A DNA stretch of 64,000 bases. It comes from Calditrichia bacterium (GTDB taxonomy: Bacteria; Calditrichota; Calditrichia; RBG-13-44-9; J075). How positions within the stretch are numbered: the stretch's first letter is position 1; each line of letters begins with the position of its first letter. Of the stretch, positions 61,964 through 64,000 are shown piece after piece. The notes beneath the pieces were generated by a model that saw only the letters and a list, made by a program, of their open reading frames with translations, did not search any database and had not been told where the DNA came from. A program made the position numbers and the translations under genes. The stretch spans positions 1-64,000 of the forward strand of contig JANQQU010000072.1 of assembly GCA_028284905.1 (NCBI GenBank). Direction: 5' to 3'.

Positions 61964-64000
61964 CTATTGCTGGGGATTAAAAAACCGCAATGAAAACTGA
62001 TCAGTATGTTTTATCTCCTTTTTCCAATCTTTCCATAAATCTTTTAATTCCGCATCGGATTGGATCATCCGATTTATTGTCTCTTTCCCGGAAATACTGA
62101 TATCATTATAAATTTGCTGTAATTTCTCCGCATATATGTAAGTCAGGTTTTCATCCTTGTTTTCTGCTACGTTGTATTTCCGCGCGACAACTTTAAAAAG
62201 AGATGGCCAGGCTGCTGCGGAAAAATTCCCACTTCTGAGCAGCGCATCCAGCACATCTGCGAGCAGCTGCCAATAAAGCGGCGCATCGGCCATTTCACTT
62301 AGATCGAGTAAAAAATTCAATCCGTCCTTTTGGCCATCATGTAAGGAGAGAAATTTCAGGAATGCTTTTTCCAGTATTGCAGAAATGGCCAGGCGATTTC
62401 CTTTGGGCAATATCTCCAGTGCCGATCCAACCAAAGCCAGGCGATCTTTGGTATTCGGTGACTGTCCATAGCGGAAATGCCAGTCGCTCAACGATAAAAC
62501 CTGATGCATCCGCTGAAATTCCGGGACCAGCGATAGGTTTGCAATATCCAGGTCAACATTAATTGCCTGATTAAACTCCGATTCAATTCGGGTGAATATT
62601 GACACTAATTCCTGCATGGCACCCTTGGGAAAGAGAATATGCCGGGAAAGCGCCACTCCTTCTACTGCCAGTTTCAGAAAAGATTTTCGCCGCAGGACAT
62701 TCCCGCCAAACTCATGGATTAAGGGCAAAGCAGTTGCCGGTGCCATATGCCCTTCCGGCCATCCCAATTGAAAAAACATTTCGTAATCTTCATCGGTAAG
62801 TATCAATAAATCATATTGTTTATATTCTCGTAGAGTTTCCAATGTCAGCATTTCTTTTTGGGGATTGTTCGCAATTTCGGCCCCTTTCAGCCGTAGCAAT
62901 AATCCATAATCATTGGTGCGTTTCGCTCGCTCACAGATTTTCTGATAAGTGATCTTCCTCCCCAGGAAAGGGCGAATATGCTGCATCATTTTTTCACTGC
63001 GGGAACAGGCACTAACAATGCGATAAATGACGAGTTCCAGTTCAAAGAAGAGATCCTTCTCGTAAAAAACAGCCAACAATTGCTGTACCGCCGGTTGGTG
63101 AAAAGATTTTACCAGGTGTTTGCGAATAACGTGAATAATCGCCGATTCCAGCTGATTGAGCACTTTGATAACTGCAGCAAAATTCAGAATAGCAGCAATA
63201 TGCCGGGTCTTTTTACTGGCCAATAGCATTTTACGTAACGTCTCGACAGATTTACGGCGAATCCTGAGATCCGTAAAATTTTTCTGGATGAGCGCTGTTG
63301 CTTCCCGGATCTCGGAAATTTTACCATTGGCTAACAGCGTATAAATCACCCAATCGATGAGAAAGCCGAGTACATCCTTCCGGGATAGTGTATCATCAGC
63401 CAGCAGCGTTTTGAAGAATTTTTGTGTGGCTTTCCGAATATCTTCATCGGCGGCAACCGGTTGTTTTAATAATTCCATTAAACCAGTGAGCACTTCCCGG
63501 GATTTGTATAGTTTCTTATTTTCTGTGAATGCCAATCCGGCCAGAATATCATTTTTATCAAAGGCGGCTTGTTGCAGGGAAAGATACAATTGCATCAGCT
63601 CATCCATCTCCCGGGGTGTAAATGATTGCTCCAGGCGGGAGAGGAAATTCTTGAAGTTTAGCACCGTGGTAAATTGATCGTTAGCGTACCAATTACTCAG
63701 CGTATTTGCAAAAGCATTTTCCCGGGGCAATTCGGAAAATTTTTCATTGATGAAATCAAAAACATGATAATCCTGGAAGAATTCGGATTCTGTTATAAAA
63801 TGCACCGTATCGGGATTACTGCCGCAAATCCGGGTATTATTATGGGAGGGATTCGCGGTAGAAATGGTAAAGGACAGTTTTTCCTGGAGATTTAAAGGTA
63901 AGGCCAGGGCTACAGCCCCAATCATGATGGCAATATATTCTGCCTGATCGGCAATTACCAAATGCCCGTCTTTATTTAAGGCATGCTGTACGGCGCTCGC
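61964..64000 (-). CDS. GAP1-like (GTPase-associated) protein, 5' end outside window
   Basis: The frame remains open to the window end. Residues encoded near 63960-64000 read VQHALNKDGHLVIADQ, close to the N-terminal Q-A-L-x-x-x-x-G-H pattern of GTPase-associated protein 1, and LSFTISTANPS with a G-S-N-P stretch follows at the place of the next conserved strand. The remaining ~600 residues are helix-rich, resembling the GAP1 middle and C-terminal parts, with no catalytic residue known. GAP1 proteins partner Double-GTPases in predicted conflict systems. The gene lies 110 bp upstream of the GTPase-like gene on the same strand. The true start lies outside the window. Confidence 0.6.
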   Translation of the reverse strand, partial: ASAVQHALNKDGHLVIADQAEYIAIMIGAVALALPLNLQEKLSFTISTANPSHNNTRICGSNPDTVHFITESEFFQDYHVFDFINEKFSELPRENAFANTLSNWYANDQFTTVLNFKNFLSRLEQSFTPREMDELMQLYLSLQQAAFDKNDILAGLAFTENKKLYKSREVLTGLMELLKQPVAADEDIRKATQKFFKTLLADDTLSRKDVLGFLIDWVIYTLLANGKISEIREATALIQKNFTDLRIRRKSVETLRKMLLASKKTRHIAAILNFAAVIKVLNQLESAIIHVIRKHLVKSFHQPAVQQLLAVFYEKDLFFELELVIYRIVSACSRSEKMMQHIRPFLGRKITYQKICERAKRTNDYGLLLRLKGAEIANNPQKEMLTLETLREYKQYDLLILTDEDYEMFFQLGWPEGHMAPATALPLIHEFGGNVLRRKSFLKLAVEGVALSRHILFPKGAMQELVSIFTRIESEFNQAINVDLDIANLSLVPEFQRMHQVLSLSDWHFRYGQSPNTKDRLALVGSALEILPKGNRLAISAILEKAFLKFLSLHDGQKDGLNFLLDLSEMADAPLYWQLLADVLDALLRSGNFSAAAWPSLFKVVARKYNVAENKDENLTYIYAEKLQQIYNDISISGKETINRMIQSDAELKDLWKDWKKEIKHTDQFSLRFFNPQQ

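Overview
This 64 kb window comes from a Gram-negative-type bacterium. The evidence is a lipoprotein with a lipobox, a DUF481-like outer-membrane barrel, periplasmic proteins and a Wzx/Wzy-type surface-polysaccharide locus. Genes are densely packed, intergenic DNA is AT-rich, and the gene content together with the many intergenic tandem-unit hairpins recalls FCB-group and deep-branching candidate phyla (Calditrichota/KSB1-like). That placement is an impression, not a result. No rRNA, tRNA or CRISPR array was recognised.

Layout. (1) 1-17954: mixed single genes. They are a WD40 protein cut by the window edge, an endonuclease V-like protein, a secreted SnoaL-domain protein, pirin, a DUF481-like barrel, an isochorismatase-like hydrolase, two TPR proteins (one with a transglutaminase-like domain), an S41-like protease, a YdjM-like membrane protein, manC, a NamZ-family muramidase, an SDR, and a TPR protein with an excisionase-like HTH. 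(2) 18059-50101, minus strand: about 32 kb of polysaccharide genes headed by a specialised NusG paralogue. The locus encodes an initiating sugar-phosphate transferase, GDP-L-fucose synthesis (gmd, fcl), a GDP-mannose 3,5-epimerase with the plant-type catalytic residues, UDP-galactopyranose mutase, a DegT aminotransferase plus a fused dehydrogenase/N-acyltransferase, six glycosyltransferases, an acyltransferase 3 and a LbH acyltransferase, Wzy-like polymerase, Wzx flippase and a sulfotransferase. Sulfate activation genes (sat, cysC), an SLC13-type transporter and a PHP phosphoesterase sit inside it. Together they suggest a sulfated polysaccharide containing fucose, possibly L-galactose, galactofuranose and a diacetamido-uronic acid. 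(3) 51681-59926, plus strand: housekeeping genes tgt-yajC-def-fmt-ridA-queG, then manB, an inositol monophosphatase and prs. ManB and ManC, at opposite sides of the locus, supply GDP-mannose. (4) 59946-64000, minus strand: a Double-GTPase-like membrane protein whose G1, G3 and G4 motifs all look degenerate, preceded by a GAP1-like protein cut by the window end. This is the strongest candidate for an unusual system.

Repeats are prominent. There is a 173 bp MITE-like element with 12 bp terminal inverted repeats and an 8 bp target duplication at the pirin stop codon, a shorter relative at about 1.9-2.1 kb, a duplicated block before tgt, and at least eight intergenic tandem or hairpin repeats built from different 7-9 bp or longer units. 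Functions are assigned from motifs and remembered family features only; no database search was run.
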